Below are positions 1-10,749 of a stretch of 64,000 nt of DNA, one piece after another (within the stretch, counting starts at the first letter, position 1; each line of letters opens with the position of its first letter). The stretch is from Neodontobutis hainanensis. Taxonomy: Eukaryota; Chordata; Actinopteri; Gobiiformes; Odontobutidae. A model generated the notes under the pieces. It saw only the letters and a list, made by a program, of their open reading frames with translations. It made no database searches and was not told where the DNA came from. The translations under genes and the position numbers were made by a program. The stretch is from assembly GCA_024349245.1 (NCBI GenBank), contig JALDNG010002281.1, positions 1-64,000 of the forward strand, read 5' to 3'.

Positions 1-1320
1 TCAATCAAGACAACGTCAGGGAAGTCAAAGTTGAACACAACAGAACCAACAATCGAGTGCAGAAGACCAAAAACGAGGACAGGAACTGTACAAAAGAAGA
101 TTCCAGAAGAAACACTTCAAGCAGATTTGGAGGCTCAGCTTTAAACTTTTATTATATTTATTGAGATGGTACTAAAGCGGGAAAAGATGAGAATTACTGC
201 TCTGGGGTCTGAACTGAAACTGATTTGCCGGAACACTAAGGAGGTATTTTATGACTTTATTAAAAGTCTTTTTGGAAATCTGGATAGACAGTTTAACCAC
301 ATTCATATACCTTCATAACTTAAAATAAAAATTGCACAGTAGGTAAACAAAACTGACCTGTATGTTAATCTGAATGTTTTAACAGTAACTGAGTATTGTA
401 TTTCCTTTTTTCTTACATATTGTATAATAAACTCTGCTCATCAGATTAAAATGAGTGGTTCCATAATGATGATTATCTGTACAGCGGTTTATTGTTTCTT
501 CATATCAGCTGTACTCTGGTCATTTCAAATAAATCGTTGCTATGATTGGCTAAAACGCGTCTCTTGGTAGCAAGATACTAGTCGGTGCTTTATTCAATCA
601 TTTAAGTTTTTGACAGAATGCACCTCCCTTTTGCAAAACGCTTTTAACGAGAACCTTCCCAGATGGTTCTGTGAAACAGACTGTTCTGTGAGCAGTTCTA
701 TTTGACGGAGTAAGGTTAGAAAAAACAATAGAAGTAGCAAAAATAATAACAATGTTTTGCCGATGACGGACAGTGGAAGCGTTGTTTCACCCTTGGTGGA
801 ATATCTCTGCCCAAGGCTGAGCTGCTGCTTGTGGTGGGTCAGAGGTCATAGCATCCCTGGCCTGTGATTACAAAACTGCTGTCTGTGCCCTAATGGCCAG
901 TTGAAAACACAGTTATTTCAGAGTCAAGCACAAAGAAAGTCTAAAAAAGGCCAATTGGATATGTTCCTTTTAGGCTTTTAGAGAGAATCACCTTCTTATA
1001 GTTGATTACTCGTGCCAGCAAATAAATCAAAAATAATCTCACAAATAAAAATAACAAATCAAACACAAGAGAACTTCAAGATACGTGGTGATGAAGACAA
1101 GATAAACTAAAGACCAAACAGAAATCAAACTGAAAACAAAACTGGACGCAGACACCCTCTGAACTGTGTTTTCTAGCTCTCATTCATACAAGTTAAACTA
1201 ATTACATATAACTCCCTTCAACATTGAAAACACCTTAAACAATCATTTGTACAAACACATCCAGACAACACAATGTTAAACATAAACAAAAGCAATGTTT
1301 TCGAGGTCGATAGACAACAC
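1..1320. other. Intergenic sequence, nothing recognised
   Basis: AT-rich sequence with stops in all frames. I see no exon, RNA gene or repeat here that I can name. The stretch from about 1020 to 1310 is especially A-rich and low in complexity. Confidence 0.5.
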
Positions 1321-1321
1321 A

Positions 1322-1520
1322 AGACATTTATTTTTGTATAGCCCAATATCACAACAACAGCCGCCTCAAAGGGCTTAACAGACTGCACTAGACAACATCC
1401 CTGTCCTTAGACCCTCCATCAGGGTGAGGAAAAACTCCAAAAACCCAGCCGGGAAAAAGAGAAACCTCAGGGAGAACCACAGAAGGAGGGATCCATTCCC
1501 AGGACGGACAGGCCGTGCAA
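1322..1520. repeat. Interspersed repeat (fish-type, unclassified)
   Basis: This block starts with a TTTGTATAGCCCAATATCAC-type motif, passes through TCAAAGGGCTT, and ends with a run containing CCTCCATCAGGGTGAGGAAA and an AGGGAGAACCACAGAAGGAGG-like tail. Short segments of this kind recur across teleost genomes, mostly outside exons. It has no coding potential. I recognise the pattern but not its formal family name. Confidence 0.45.
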
Positions 1521-1609
1521 GAATGTGTCCAGGACAGTTGAAAAAACATATAAATACAAGAATATATTCATAAACAACATTTATGTTGACAGCGTCCAGT
1601 GTCCACTCT

Positions 1610-1626
1610 GTGTGTGCGCGTGTGTG

Positions 1627-1675
<49 letters not shown>

Positions 1676-1694
1676 CGTGCGTGTGTGTGTGTGT
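1610..1694. repeat. (GT)n microsatellite
   Basis: About 80 bp of nearly pure GT with a few GC interruptions (GCGCG, GCGTGCGTGCG). Translation across it gives an artificial Cys-Val repeat, which is not a protein. Confidence 0.95.
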
Positions 1695-1699
1695 AAGGT

Positions 1700-2360
1700 G
1701 GATGGGACCTCAGTCAACATCGAGGTATATGAAAGATGAGCTGGGGGTCAAGGGAACAAGTATGGATAATTTGACTGTTTTAAAGCAGGCCTAGTGTTAT
1801 TATATATCTATGTATGTAATTATTTATATATTATTTTACTTTTCTTTATATGCAATAATTTATGTGCTTTGTTTTTCATGTTTCACTCAGAATCATTTTC
1901 TAACATACGCTTTAAAAGTATTGATAACTTGATTTCCTATTTTTTTATTTTTAATTTTTCTCTATTCCATGGACACAGGGATATTGAGTAATGTTTCTAA
2001 ATAGTCTTGTTACTAAAATATACACATGGTCTATCTGTGTTAGGCACAGGTTGATACAATTCAAAGTATTTAATGAACGTAAATGAACGTTCTATATAAT
2101 ACAGATATTGTGAAGCTAGACTTACAACAGTGTTTCTGAAATAATCTTTGAGCAGAAAGGTTTGTGTTGTTCACGGTTTAAGCCACATAAATAATCTAAT
2201 CAATGATGTCTTATAGCTCCGGCAACATTTAAATATATTTAAGTAGCGAGACAATGTTTACTAAAAGACCTAAACAGAAATGATTTTATAAATAAGTACA
2301 AAATGATTGTACTTGTAAAATAATGTCATTTATTTAATAAATACAATATTCAGTTTGGTT
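1700..2360. other. AT-rich intergenic sequence
   Basis: Low-complexity AT-rich DNA with no recognisable exon, RNA gene or mobile element. It lies just downstream (on the minus strand) of the possible spliced locus ending at 2367. Confidence 0.5.
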
Positions 2361-2366
2361 TTCAAG

Positions 2367-2999
2367 TCATTCTTGCTTCATCTCTTCATCAAAGGCCATT
2401 TGTGCTGTTGTATCATCTGGAGTCACTGATGCACTGTTTGTTAGTCTTGATGTGAAGAAGAGTGGGCTTCTTCCACTGGCTTCACGGGACCCTTCCCAGT
2501 GCTGCAGCCTTCCTTTGCAATGACAACAAAACATTTATTAGTGGATAGCCTTTTGCTGCAGGAGCACAAGAAAAATACAATATAGTTTTTTTCTTACCAC
2601 AGCAGTTTCTGAGGATCTGGGTTCTTCCGGCTTTAGCAGACAAGGATGTCATCAGAAGAATGCATGTTTAGGTTTCCTACAGAAAACAAGAGGCATGTCT
2701 GTTCAAACTGTTACTTCAGTGCAACAGCTGAGATACTAGATTAGAGGTAGAAGGACTTCTCACTTGTGTTGGAGCTCAGGACTCTGCTGGCTTTTATCCT
2801 CTTCTCCTGAACTGGATCATGTGGGGACAGGTCACACTCTGGCAGGATTAGACTTCTTCTCGGTTTCTGGATGCTAAAAGTGCAGATATTGTCAAAAAAT
2901 TTATTATTATTATTATTTTTTATATGAATTAAACAGTTAGTTATTATTTACAGATCAAGACTTACCGGGACAGGTTACACCTGTGAGGCCAGCAGCCAT
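2367..2999 (-). pseudogene. Possible four-exon minus-strand locus, unknown product
   Basis: Four segments on the minus strand are bounded by good splice consensus. 2966-2999 starts with ATG (MAAGLTGVTCP) and ends at a GTAAGT donor. 2764-2873 lies between TTTTAG and GTGAGA. 2598-2676 lies between CTGTAG and GTAAGA. 2367-2501 follows CTGCAG and has one open frame ending AFDEEMKQE then TGA. The segments do not join into a single open frame: the phase from the first exon into the second gives a stop, and the third is closed in all frames. It may therefore be a non-coding transcript, a decayed gene or a chance arrangement. The third segment shares a CAGATCCTCAGAAA motif with the first exon of the minus-strand gene near 9.7 kb, which hints at common ancestry. 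I do not recognise the protein. Confidence 0.25.
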
Positions 3000-3235
3000 C
3001 TCTGAAGAAAAATAAAACCACAGAAATAATTCATTAGACAGTATAAAATATAACAATGTGACTATATCCAGCGCTGTTCATTTTACTGGATACCTTTCTT
3101 TTATCTGTCACAGACTTTTATGTGAAAAGAAGACAAATCTGGAGTGAGACGTCCGTCAAAAAGAAATAAATAACATTGTTGATAGAAATCTAAAGACATT
3201 TCTTACCTTTGGCTTTAAAAACATAAAGAGAAGAG

Positions 3236-3292
3236 CTGGGGATTGCACCAGCCACCCTTCAGTTAGTGGACCATCTGCTCTAGCTCCTGACA
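3236..3292 (-). repeat. tRNA-like SINE head, minus strand
   Basis: Read on the minus strand this block runs AGGAGCTAGAGCAGATGGTC, then CACTAACTGAAGGGTGGCTGG and a TGCAATCCCC end. That resembles the A box to B box half of a tRNA-derived short element. Similar blocks lie at 3556-3602, 4172-4226 and 7692-7735. No acceptor stem or clover leaf is complete, so it is not a tRNA gene. Confidence 0.4.
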
Positions 3293-3539
3293 CTGCTGCC
3301 TCTAAAACTTAGAACTTAACTTACACAACATGAGAGGGACATGTTGTGATCTTTGACAGATCACCCACTCTACCCCTGAACCATTGCTACACTTCTCACT
3401 ACACTATTTACTTTGGACTAAGAGTTCTTTCTAAATATGTTCTCCACAGTTTAAGTGGAGTCAAGAGAACTCTTCTGGAAAGAACTGTCTCGGTCTTTAC
3501 CCACTTGTGTAGCATTACAATACTTCCTGACATAATCAT

Positions 3540-3960
3540 TTATCATGAACGGAGAAGTGGGCATCGCACCATCAACCCTCCAGTTGGTGGACAACCCCCT
3601 TTTACTCATGACCTGCCTTATACCGTACCAGTTCTCCCAGTGTGGGACGAATGAAGTCTATATTTATTTAAACTTTTAAACAAGTGCAAGGCATGTTTTG
3701 GAGAAAATCTTGGGAAAACTGAACCATCAGGTTTAGTTTCTCAGATTAACTCGTCTAGATTAACTGTATTGTTTTTAATTATTATTTTTAATGTTAATTT
3801 GATGAAATACTACATCACTTTCCTTGCTTTAGCTTCTATTTTGTTTAGTTTTTTCTGGTTGTTTGTTTTTCTTGACACACACACTCACACTAATATTAAT
3901 AGAAAGATAAAAGTGTAAAATACTGGCGACGATGCCAAACATAGAGCTGAGAGTTACTGA
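3540..3960. repeat. Direct repeat, left copy (partner at 7675-8050)
   Basis: A block of about 420 bp resembles 7675-8050. Shared landmarks in order are the tRNA-like block (CCCTCCAGTTGGTGGACAAC), CCAGTTCTCCCAGTGTGGGA, an AAACAAGT(G/A)CAAGGC motif, CAGATTA, CACACACA and a GGCG..GTTGCC/GATGCC end. The right-hand copy coincides with the 3' end of the minus-strand gene at 8018-9710. On the minus strand the left copy keeps a short related peptide, so it is probably a decayed duplicate of that gene's 3' end. The gypsy segment lies between the two copies. Confidence 0.55.
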
Positions 3961-3999
3961 GAATAGTATGTTAAAAATATTATCTAAAGAAAATAACTA

Positions 4000-4360
4000 T
4001 TTGAGTCAAACCCCACTTTCTGGTTTTAATCAATCTTTATCCAGTACTTTAGAGGATTTACTAACTTTGTTTAATGTTCAAATTGAATTATAATGGAATT
4101 CCAGCACAATATTTAGACGCTTTGATTTTTCAAATGGATATGATTACTGAATACAACATGAGCCAGAGGAGCGAGGGTCACATTACAACTCTCCAGTTAG
4201 TGCACGACCCCCTCGACCTCCTGGGTCATGCCCCCTTAGGAACTTATATTTAACTTATTTTGGAAACACCCATAGTCCGAGTAATTCCTGGGTAAAAGTC
4301 CTGCTGATTTAAAGCTTTCTTAAAGCATTATCTACAAGATTTGCTGAATTGGTTTTGTTT
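4000..4360. other. Unassigned spacer with one tRNA-like block
   Basis: AT-rich sequence between the left direct repeat and the truncated 5' edge of the gypsy element. The only recognisable item is a tRNA-like minus-strand block at about 4172-4226. It could hold decayed gag or leader sequence, but nothing supports that. Confidence 0.35.
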
Positions 4361-4374
4361 CAAGAGCTCCTCCT

Positions 4375-5370
4375 AATTCCTACATAGTATTTGTTGAAGC
4401 GTGAAGATTTTAAAGCTGGCACATGACAATCCATTAGCTGGTCATCTTGGCAATAAGAAGACATACAATCGCATTCTGCCTCATTTTTATGGCCCGGTCT
4501 GAAGGGGATGTCACGAGTCACACTAAATCCTGTCATTGGTCCCAAGTATCTGGTAAACCAAATCAGACAATTCCTCCCGCTCCTCTGTATCTGATACTGG
4601 TTGTGTGTGAACCTTTTGAGTGTGTTCTGGTGGACTGTGTGGGTCCGCTGCCTCGAACTAAGTCGGGAAATAAGTTCCTAATAACTGTCATGTGCGCAGC
4701 CACTCGCTTTCAGAAGTCTTTCCAGTGCGTAAAATCACTACTCCTGTTGTTGTGAAGGCGCTGACCAAGTTTTTCTTTGTTTGTGTTACCTCAAGTTTTG
4801 CAAACTGACCAGGGCTCAAACTTTATGTCTAAGGTGTTTGCGCAAGTCTTGAAACAGCTTGACATTCAGCACTGCCACTCTAGCGCCTATCACCCTGAAA
4901 GTCAAGGCGCACTGGAGCGTTTTCATCAGGCGCTCAAGACTATGCTTCAGTGCGCTTTGTCTGGAGTTAGAGAAAGACTGGGATGAGGGGTGCATTTACA
5001 AATGTTTGCTGTGAGGAAGGTTAAGAGTCGCTGGGTTTAGTCCGTCGGAGTTGGTGTCTGCACACACTGTCCGTGGCCCTTTGAAGTTGTTAAAAGACCA
5101 GTTGTTATGCGAAAAGTCAGAACAAAATCTGCTTGATTTTGTGAGTAACTTCGAACTGAGACTGACAGAAAAGCTAAAGTCAGAGAGTTTAAACCTGGTG
5201 ATAAAGTCTTGATTTTGTTACCTATACCTGGCTCAAGTCTACAGGCTCGGGATTGTGGACCCTATGCCATTCAGAAAAAGATTAGTGATCGGGACTATCT
5301 TATAATCACGCCTGACAGACGCCGTAGGTCTCGTTTGTGCCATGTTAACATGTTGAAGCCTTATGTTGGC
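4375..5370 (+). pseudogene. Gypsy integrase, broken
   Basis: The zinc-binding HHCC region starts near 4400 (LAHDNPLAGHLGNKKTYNR) with the cysteine part near 4525. The catalytic core follows with DCVGPLPRTKSGNKFL near 4640, where the first Asp sits in VDCVGP. The second Asp is in QTDQGSNF near 4805, and the Glu region is in SAYHPESQGALERFHQ near 4890. The C-terminal part contains RDCGPYAIQ and RLCHVNMLKP near 5250-5355. Three or more frame changes separate these pieces, notably after 4753 and 4984. Integrase inserts the element cDNA; this copy should be inactive. The family assignment rests on these motifs. Confidence 0.75.
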
Positions 5371-5569
5371 GCGTGTCCCCACCTGTTGACGTTACTGTGG
5401 CGGCTGAACGGGACCGTGTGGCGCTGTCCAGTGCTGAAATGGCCGCTCCGTGTCTTGTCACAGACAGTTTCAGGTGAGGTGCCGTTCAGTGAGAACTCTG
5501 TTACGCACAATGCAGATGGATGCGGGTTCTGTCTGAGGCGCTGACTCATGGAAAACTGCTAAACTCTGA

Positions 5570-6935
5570 GGTATTGAGGATTTGCCTGCGTACTTGGCCC
5601 ACCTTCCTGATTTGCAGCGTGAGAATTTAATTGATTTGTTGAATGAGACAAAGTCACTGTTTTCTGATGTACCTTCGAAGACCAGAATATTAAGGCATGA
5701 CATTGTTGTTGGTGACACTGTGCCGATAAAACAACACCCTTGTCGAGTCAGTCCTGTTAAAGTTCCGTCTTAAGCGGCAGGTTGAGTAGATGGTAGCTCA
5801 TGGTATTGCAGAGTTCAGTTATAATCCTTGGAGCTCTACCTGTTTTGCTTGCGTTAAAATCTAATGGTGAAGATCGTTTTTGCACGGACTACAGGAAAGT
5901 AAATAATGTTACGAAGCAGGACTGTTTTCCATTGCCTCGCATTGAGGACTGTGTGTTGAGTGGGTGGGGCTACGTTTGTGTCCAAGTTCACTGAGCGTGC
6001 AAAAGAAGTCTCAGCCTTTGTAACCCCAGATAATTTTCAATACAATGTTATGTCATTTGGCATGCGAAATGCACCGGCAACATTTCAGCGGTTGATGAGG
6101 ATTATACTGTCGGGTCTGTCATTTTGTGAGGCTTAATTGAACGACTTGGTAGTTTGTTTCGATTCCTGGGTGGAGCATATTGAACACCTTCGGGTGGTTT
6201 TGGGTCGTCTTCAAGAGGCAAACTTAACAGTGAACTTATCAAAGTGTGTATTTGACCAAGCAACTGTGACTTACTTAGGTAAAGTGGTTGGTGGTGGTTG
6301 TGTGCGCCCGGTGCAGGCCAAGTTGGAGAGTATTGTCTCGTTTCCTATTCCAACTAGTCGCACTGACCTTCGACGTTACTTAGCCATGGTTGGTTATTAC
6401 AGGGGTTTTGTAGGAAATTTCTGCTGTTGCCTCTCCTTTAACTGACCTTTTAAGTCCTAAGAGAACTTTTGTGTGGACTGATCGTTGTCAAACAGCCTTT
6501 GAGCAAACTAAGGCGCTGCTGTTGTGCGCTCCTGTTCTGGCTGCTCCCTTGTTTGACAAGCCGTTCAAGCTCGTTGTCAATTCTAGCGATATGGGTGCGG
6601 GGCGGTTTTATTGCAGGAGGGTGAGGAGTAGATCATCCATTGTCGTACTTCTCTAAGAAGCTGGACCGTCATCAAAAGTGGTATTCGACCATAGAGAAGG
6701 AGACGCTTGCTCTGGTGTTGTCGTTGGAGCACTTTCAGGTTTATGTTGGCTCTGCTTGTGCACCAGTGGTTGTTTTTACTGATCACAATCCTCTTGTTTT
6801 TTTACATCGGATGCGTAATAAGAACCAACGCTAATGGTAATGGAGTCTCGGCTACAAGCCTATAATATTGAGATTTGTCATATTAGAGGCAAGAATAATG
6901 TGTTGGCCGATACACTGTCGTGCCTGTAGACTGGA
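5570..6935 (+). pseudogene. Gypsy reverse transcriptase and RNase H, broken
   Basis: The region opens with SLFSDVPSKTRILRHDI near 5660, the usual lead-in of gypsy reverse transcriptase. DRFCTDYRKVNNVTKQD follows near 5875 and FGMRNAPATFQRLMR near 6060. The palm motif that should carry the double Asp reads LNDLVVCF near 6140, so YLDDLVV has become NDLVV after a stop. TYLGKVVGGG (near 6270) and LRRYLAMVGYYRGFV follow. RNase H is seen as LSYFSKKLDRHQKWYSTIEK near 6640, FTDHNPLVFL near 6775, and an end with RGKNNVLADTLSCL near 6885. Stops and frame changes occur near 5770, 6000, 6130, 6440, 6650 and 6833. It lies directly upstream of the 3' LTR, consistent with RT-RNase H being the last coding block. 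Confidence 0.8.
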
Positions 6936-6983
6936 CAATGTCTTTTTTCCCCACTGCCCTTGTTCAGTAATATGGGGTTGGGG

Positions 6984-7638
6984 TGTTAGGTGCCGGGCAC
7001 CTTATTTCCTTCTTCTTTATTTGTAGTAGAATTGTTGATTTTTTTATCTCTTTTGTGTGTTTTGTATTGGGTGGTTTTCGTAGTCTGGATATTTTCGTTT
7101 GAAAAGATATTTAGTTTTCTTTTTTTTTTTTACGCACATCAGAGTATATAGGCTTTTGCTGGGTCGCTCGCTTGCACCTCAGCTGTTCCGGTGACAACGC
7201 TGTGCAGCCGGCTTGCTCCATGCCTCTGCAGTCCTTGTTAGCCTAGCCTTATTTTTGTTTGGCCTGATGGGACCGGCTGTCTGAGTTATTGTTCTTTATT
7301 TTGTTCAGGTTAGTAATGAGGGGTTGTGTTGTGAAGGGTGGTAGAGGAGTTGGCACTGGCTTCTACGGCCCTGTACAGGGTTGACCGGGTCACTCCTTCC
7401 TATATGTTCTGTTTGGCCGGCTCACCAGGTCCTCCTTTCTTTTGTTACTTTCCTGTTTTATTTTTTTCGGGCACGGGAGGTTTTGGATTCTCTTTTTATT
7501 TACAAAAAGAGAAAAAACATCAAGATAAAACAAAAGCTCAACAGTCTAAAACTAAATGAATAAAAACTATTTTTGAAATGAACTGTTTTGCCTCCTGTGT
7601 CCTCTTTTAAATATGTTCGACTCTTTTGGGCCGTAACA
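6984..7638 (+). repeat. 3' LTR of the gypsy element
   Basis: It begins TGTTAGGTGCC right after a G-rich tract (TATGGGGTTGGGG) that can serve as the polypurine primer, and it ends GGGCCGTAACA. The ends TGTTA and TAACA are inverted repeats. A TATA-like GAGTATATAGG sits near 7141-7151 and an AATAAA near 7559. No 5' partner is visible in the window. Confidence 0.65.
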
Positions 7639-7674
7639 GTATTCCTTACTTTATTTAAATTTTAGGAATAATAT

Positions 7675-8050
7675 ATCAATAACAGAGAAGGGCGGCTCGC
7701 ACCATCGACCCTCCAGTTGGTGGACAACCCCCTCTCTCTAATAATTATGTCTTATACAGTACCAGTTCTCCCAGTGTGGGAGGAATAAAGCATATATTCA
7801 CTTAAACGTCAAAACAAGTACAAGGCGTACTTTGGAGGAAATCCTAATCTCAGATTAGTTTTTGTACAAGCTTTAGTCACTTCTTTTGTAGGTTGACTGT
7901 ATTTGTTTCTGTTTCAATGTTAATAAAAATCCTACATAGCATTTCTTGCGTTATCTAATATTGTTTTTTTTTTTTTAAATCACACACAGACACACCCTAC
8001 TAATTTAAAAATATGCTCTAGTTTAAGCTGTAAAAAATTGGCGTTGTTGT
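7675..8050. repeat. Direct repeat, right copy (partner at 3540-3960)
   Basis: Diverged counterpart of the block at 3540-3960. Its right end overlaps the last codons and 3' untranslated part of the minus-strand gene that ends at 8018, so the repeat pair most likely marks an old duplication of that gene's 3' end and not a pair of LTRs. Confidence 0.5.
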
Positions 8051-9710
8051 TGCCAAATCAAAGATGAAGTCAGTCGGAGTCCGAGTCGTCCGAGTCCGGT
8101 TGGGGATGGAAGTAGCGAGTAAAGCGACTGGGGAAGACGTCCCAGCAGAGGTCGATGGAGTAGGATCGTCTGTGCTTTCTTCGGGCTGGTCCAAACGTGG
8201 CCTCTTGGATGAAGGCACCTCAGCGTCCTCTCCATCCAAGAACCGTTTGGTGGATCCGCTGGGGGCCGAGGAGGAAGAAGGAGGAGTTGGAGGACGGAAA
8301 ACATGTTCAAGCATGCTCTGGAGAGGGATGAACGCCGGAGGACTCCCTGCCGGTTGCTGAAGAACGGGAGCCAGGGGCCGACTCACCTGTTCTTCAGCTT
8401 CAGCAGGAGGGTCTCTCTGGCGCCAGCCATCCCAAAACTCCTCCGGAGGAAACTGCAGGTCATTGTCTTGCTCCTCTTCATCATACTCTTCATTATCAGA
8501 AAGGCTCTCGTAACCAGAGTCTATTTCATCAAAATCATCATCCCAATCTTCCTCCCAACCTTCCTCCTCTTCATCAGCTGGTTGGAGTGCCTCGTACTCA
8601 CCTACGTCTTCCTCGTCCGAGGAGATATAGATAGGATTGTCCGCAGAACCGGCAGGACCCAGACCTTCAATGGAGAATAAAATAATATAGTCTTTGTTTT
8701 ATTAAAACATCAAAGACCAGAAACATACAAACTAATTAGCACAGGTTTAATATTTCATCAGCTGGTTGGAGTGCCTCGTACTCACCTACGTCTTCCTCGT
8801 CCGAGGAGATGTGGATAGGATTGTCCGCAGAACCGGCAGGACCCAGACCTTCAATGGAGAATAAAATAATATAGTCTTTGTTTTATTAAAACATCAAAGA
8901 CCAGAAACATACAAACTAATTAGCACAGGTGTAATACTTCAACTGTCATGTCTGTCTTATTATACTTTAACTATTTAAACTGTCTAAGTTACACTTTTAT
9001 TAAAATGCAGCTGTTATATGTGACTAACTTTATTTGGAAGTGGAAAGTGTAATTCAAAATAGACTGATTGTTGGATTATATTTTGTTTTCTCTTTCATTG
9101 TACAGTAGGCTGCAGTAGGCAACAATGCCACAGTTAATCTATTTCTTTTAAAATAAATTGATTGAAATTGACTCTGTAACACAACATTTGCAGTTTTAGG
9201 TTTAACTTTCCTGTTGTTAGTGTTCAACAGATACACAGGTATGCACCTGCCATCTACTGACAGTTAAACACGGACAAGTACTGTCTCCATGGAGATGAAC
9301 ATTTTTAATGGATTCCAATTTAGAACGTTAACTCCGGCGCCATTTTTATCCAAGAGTTTCACTGCAACATTTGTGAAATTTGAAACTAAAACTCAATAAT
9401 TTACTGACATATTCTCTGGTAAAATTAAAGTGTGCATTACTCACTACAGATTGAATCTACTTTTAGCGTTACTACATATTTAAATCGTCGAGTAAATGTC
9501 AGTTTATAACAAAACTATATTTTTCTTAAATTGACCATTTTAGCTTTGGTAGCTACTCCCACCCAAACGGTTATCATAATACACATCAAACACGTTATAT
9601 GGACAGAAAATATTATAAATACTATCCTAATGCAGTCTTAATTGATTAAACAGTTATCTTACCTTCAGAAAAGAAATCCAAGATGACCGGAGGTCAAAAG
9701 CATGTGCCAT
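8018..9710 (-). CDS. Unrecognised acidic, Ser/Pro-rich protein gene (minus strand)
   Basis: The first exon is 9663-9710: ATG in a clean context, MAHAFDLRSSWISFLK, then a GTAAGA donor. A TATA box lies about 190 bp upstream. The main exon runs from about 8675 down to the stop at 8018 and is open throughout. Its first part is strongly acidic (NPIYISSDEED, then a DEEEEGWEEDWDDDFDE stretch and DSGYESLSDNEEYDEEEQD). The middle has FPPEEFWDGWRQRDPP. The last part is Ser/Pro-rich with a basic patch (SSKRPRLDQP) that could be a nuclear signal. The joined product would be about 240 residues, but the phase between the first exon and the acidic exon does not fit simply, so an exon is missing or one junction is misread. 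Part of the acidic exon is duplicated at 8755-8938. I do not recognise the family. The acidic stretches and basic patch suggest, but do not show, a nuclear protein. Confidence 0.45.
8571..8938. repeat. 184-bp tandem duplication
   Basis: 8571-8754 and 8755-8938 are nearly identical. Both start TCATCAGCTGGTTGGAGTGC and run through TCTTTGTTTTATTAAAACAT to the CTAATTAGCACAGGT motif. The copied segment holds the 5' part of the acidic exon of the minus-strand gene, including its acceptor (TTCTCCATTGAAG) and a GTGAGT that can act as a donor. The upstream copy can therefore behave as an extra small exon. Confidence 0.85.
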
Positions 9711-9897
9711 TTCTGAGGATCTGGCAAACCTTAAACATATGATAATACCAAAATATTAAAATATGTTTATTTTTGCCAAGAGAAGATTATACTGTGGTAT
9801 GCAGCGTTCGGTTTTCTAGGAAAAGTCAATCTGAAACTCAGTTCAGCAACGCACTGGACAAGCCAAGTGAGAAGTGAAAAATTCTAACTGGAGCCCT

Positions 9898-9910
9898 CTT
9901 ATATAGCCCC
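9898..9910 (-). promoter_or_regulatory. TATA box of the minus-strand gene
   Basis: On the minus strand this reads GGGGCTATATAAG. It sits about 190 bp upstream of the ATG at 9710, with a plausible transcription start and untranslated leader between them. No other TATA-like motif lies nearer. Confidence 0.55.
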
Positions 9911-10514
9911 ACCGGACCTTCTGTTTCCATGGCACTGACGCACGTACGTCAAGCTAGCTTAGGCTATAAGCATCAATAATCGATTAATACCAGTTTAGTG
10001 CTTTAAAGACTCAGCTGCTTAGGACTCTTGTCTTCTTATTGGGTCTCTAGGACCTGGAGAGCTTTTTTTAAAGGTAAAATTTCATTAAACTGTCTTAAAT
10101 GACGCCTAGAGTTATAATGCAGTCATGAAGATGCACGTTTTGGCAGACCTTAGCATGAACAGACAAGTATTATCAAAGATAATAATAACGTTAGCAAATG
10201 CTTTATGCACGTCACTGCCATAAAGATAAATCATTCATTTAGATCAATTTAAATGTAAAAAATCCGTCTAAATAGCGTGTTCATCTAATGCTTTGTGAAA
10301 GCATATTGTGTAAAATAGGCTACTCTTTACTTTCCAGAGCCTCTTTGTTTTAATGGCCTGCATACAGGAGTGGGGCAGGGCTGTTCAGAACGGCTTGTCT
10401 TGAGGCATGTTCCATATTTGATGTTGTTTGACCTGGAAAATCTGCCATCAGGTAAGAGTTTTACACTTCATACAATAACTTTTAATAATGTTAGCATTGT
10501 GCTGTTTGTGTACT
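9911..10514. other. Spacer with one exon-like segment
   Basis: Mostly AT-rich non-coding sequence. A segment ending GCCATCAG followed by GTAAGAG at about 10452 has a good plus-strand donor, but no open frame ties it to a product. Confidence 0.35.
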
Positions 10515-10740
10515 CTAGTCCTGGACTTGGACTTGGACTTGCTTTTTATGGCTCTGACTCAAACTTGGACTCGTTTATTCTCAGACACAAGGACTCGGAC
10601 TTGAACACAAAGGACTCGCAAGTCATGCACATCGACAGCACAAGCACTGGACCCTTGGACTTGGACTTGGACTTAAACACTGAGGACTTGAAAGTGACTT
10701 GGACTCGAAAACTGGAGACTCGACTACAACACTGGGACAT
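10515..10740 (+). repeat. Degenerate GGACTTG/GGACTCG repeat
   Basis: Short units of GGACTTG, GGACTCG and ACTTGAA repeat with variation (for example GGACTTGGACTTGGACTTG near 10660). This is a known type of degenerate tandem motif in fish DNA. Long open frames across it on both strands come from the repeat and do not mark a gene. Confidence 0.7.
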
Positions 10741-10749
10741 GCTGTTAAT

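Larger units (their letters stand above)
4375..7638 (+). mobile_element. 5'-truncated Ty3/gypsy element, Gmr1-like domain order
   Basis: Coding remnants appear in the order integrase, integrase C-terminal domain, reverse transcriptase, RNase H, then a 3' LTR. Integrase upstream of reverse transcriptase is the hallmark of the Gmr1 group of fish gypsy elements; ordinary gypsy elements have the opposite order. Gag, protease and the 5' LTR are absent from the expected place. The frame is broken many times, so it cannot make a functional polyprotein. The 3' end is well defined by a 655-bp LTR that starts TGTTAGG after a G-rich tract and ends GTAACA. Confidence 0.75.

Noticed and set aside
1525..1794. 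89-codon frame rich in Cys-Val
   Set aside because: It is the GT microsatellite in translation.
3540..8050. The 3540-3960 and 7675-8050 repeats as LTRs of the gypsy element
   Set aside because: The element has its own 3' LTR at 6984-7638. The repeat pair overlaps the end of the minus-strand gene and lacks LTR ends.
10515..10740. Possible CRISPR-like array
   Set aside because: Units are short, degenerate and without unique spacers; the window is from a vertebrate genome.
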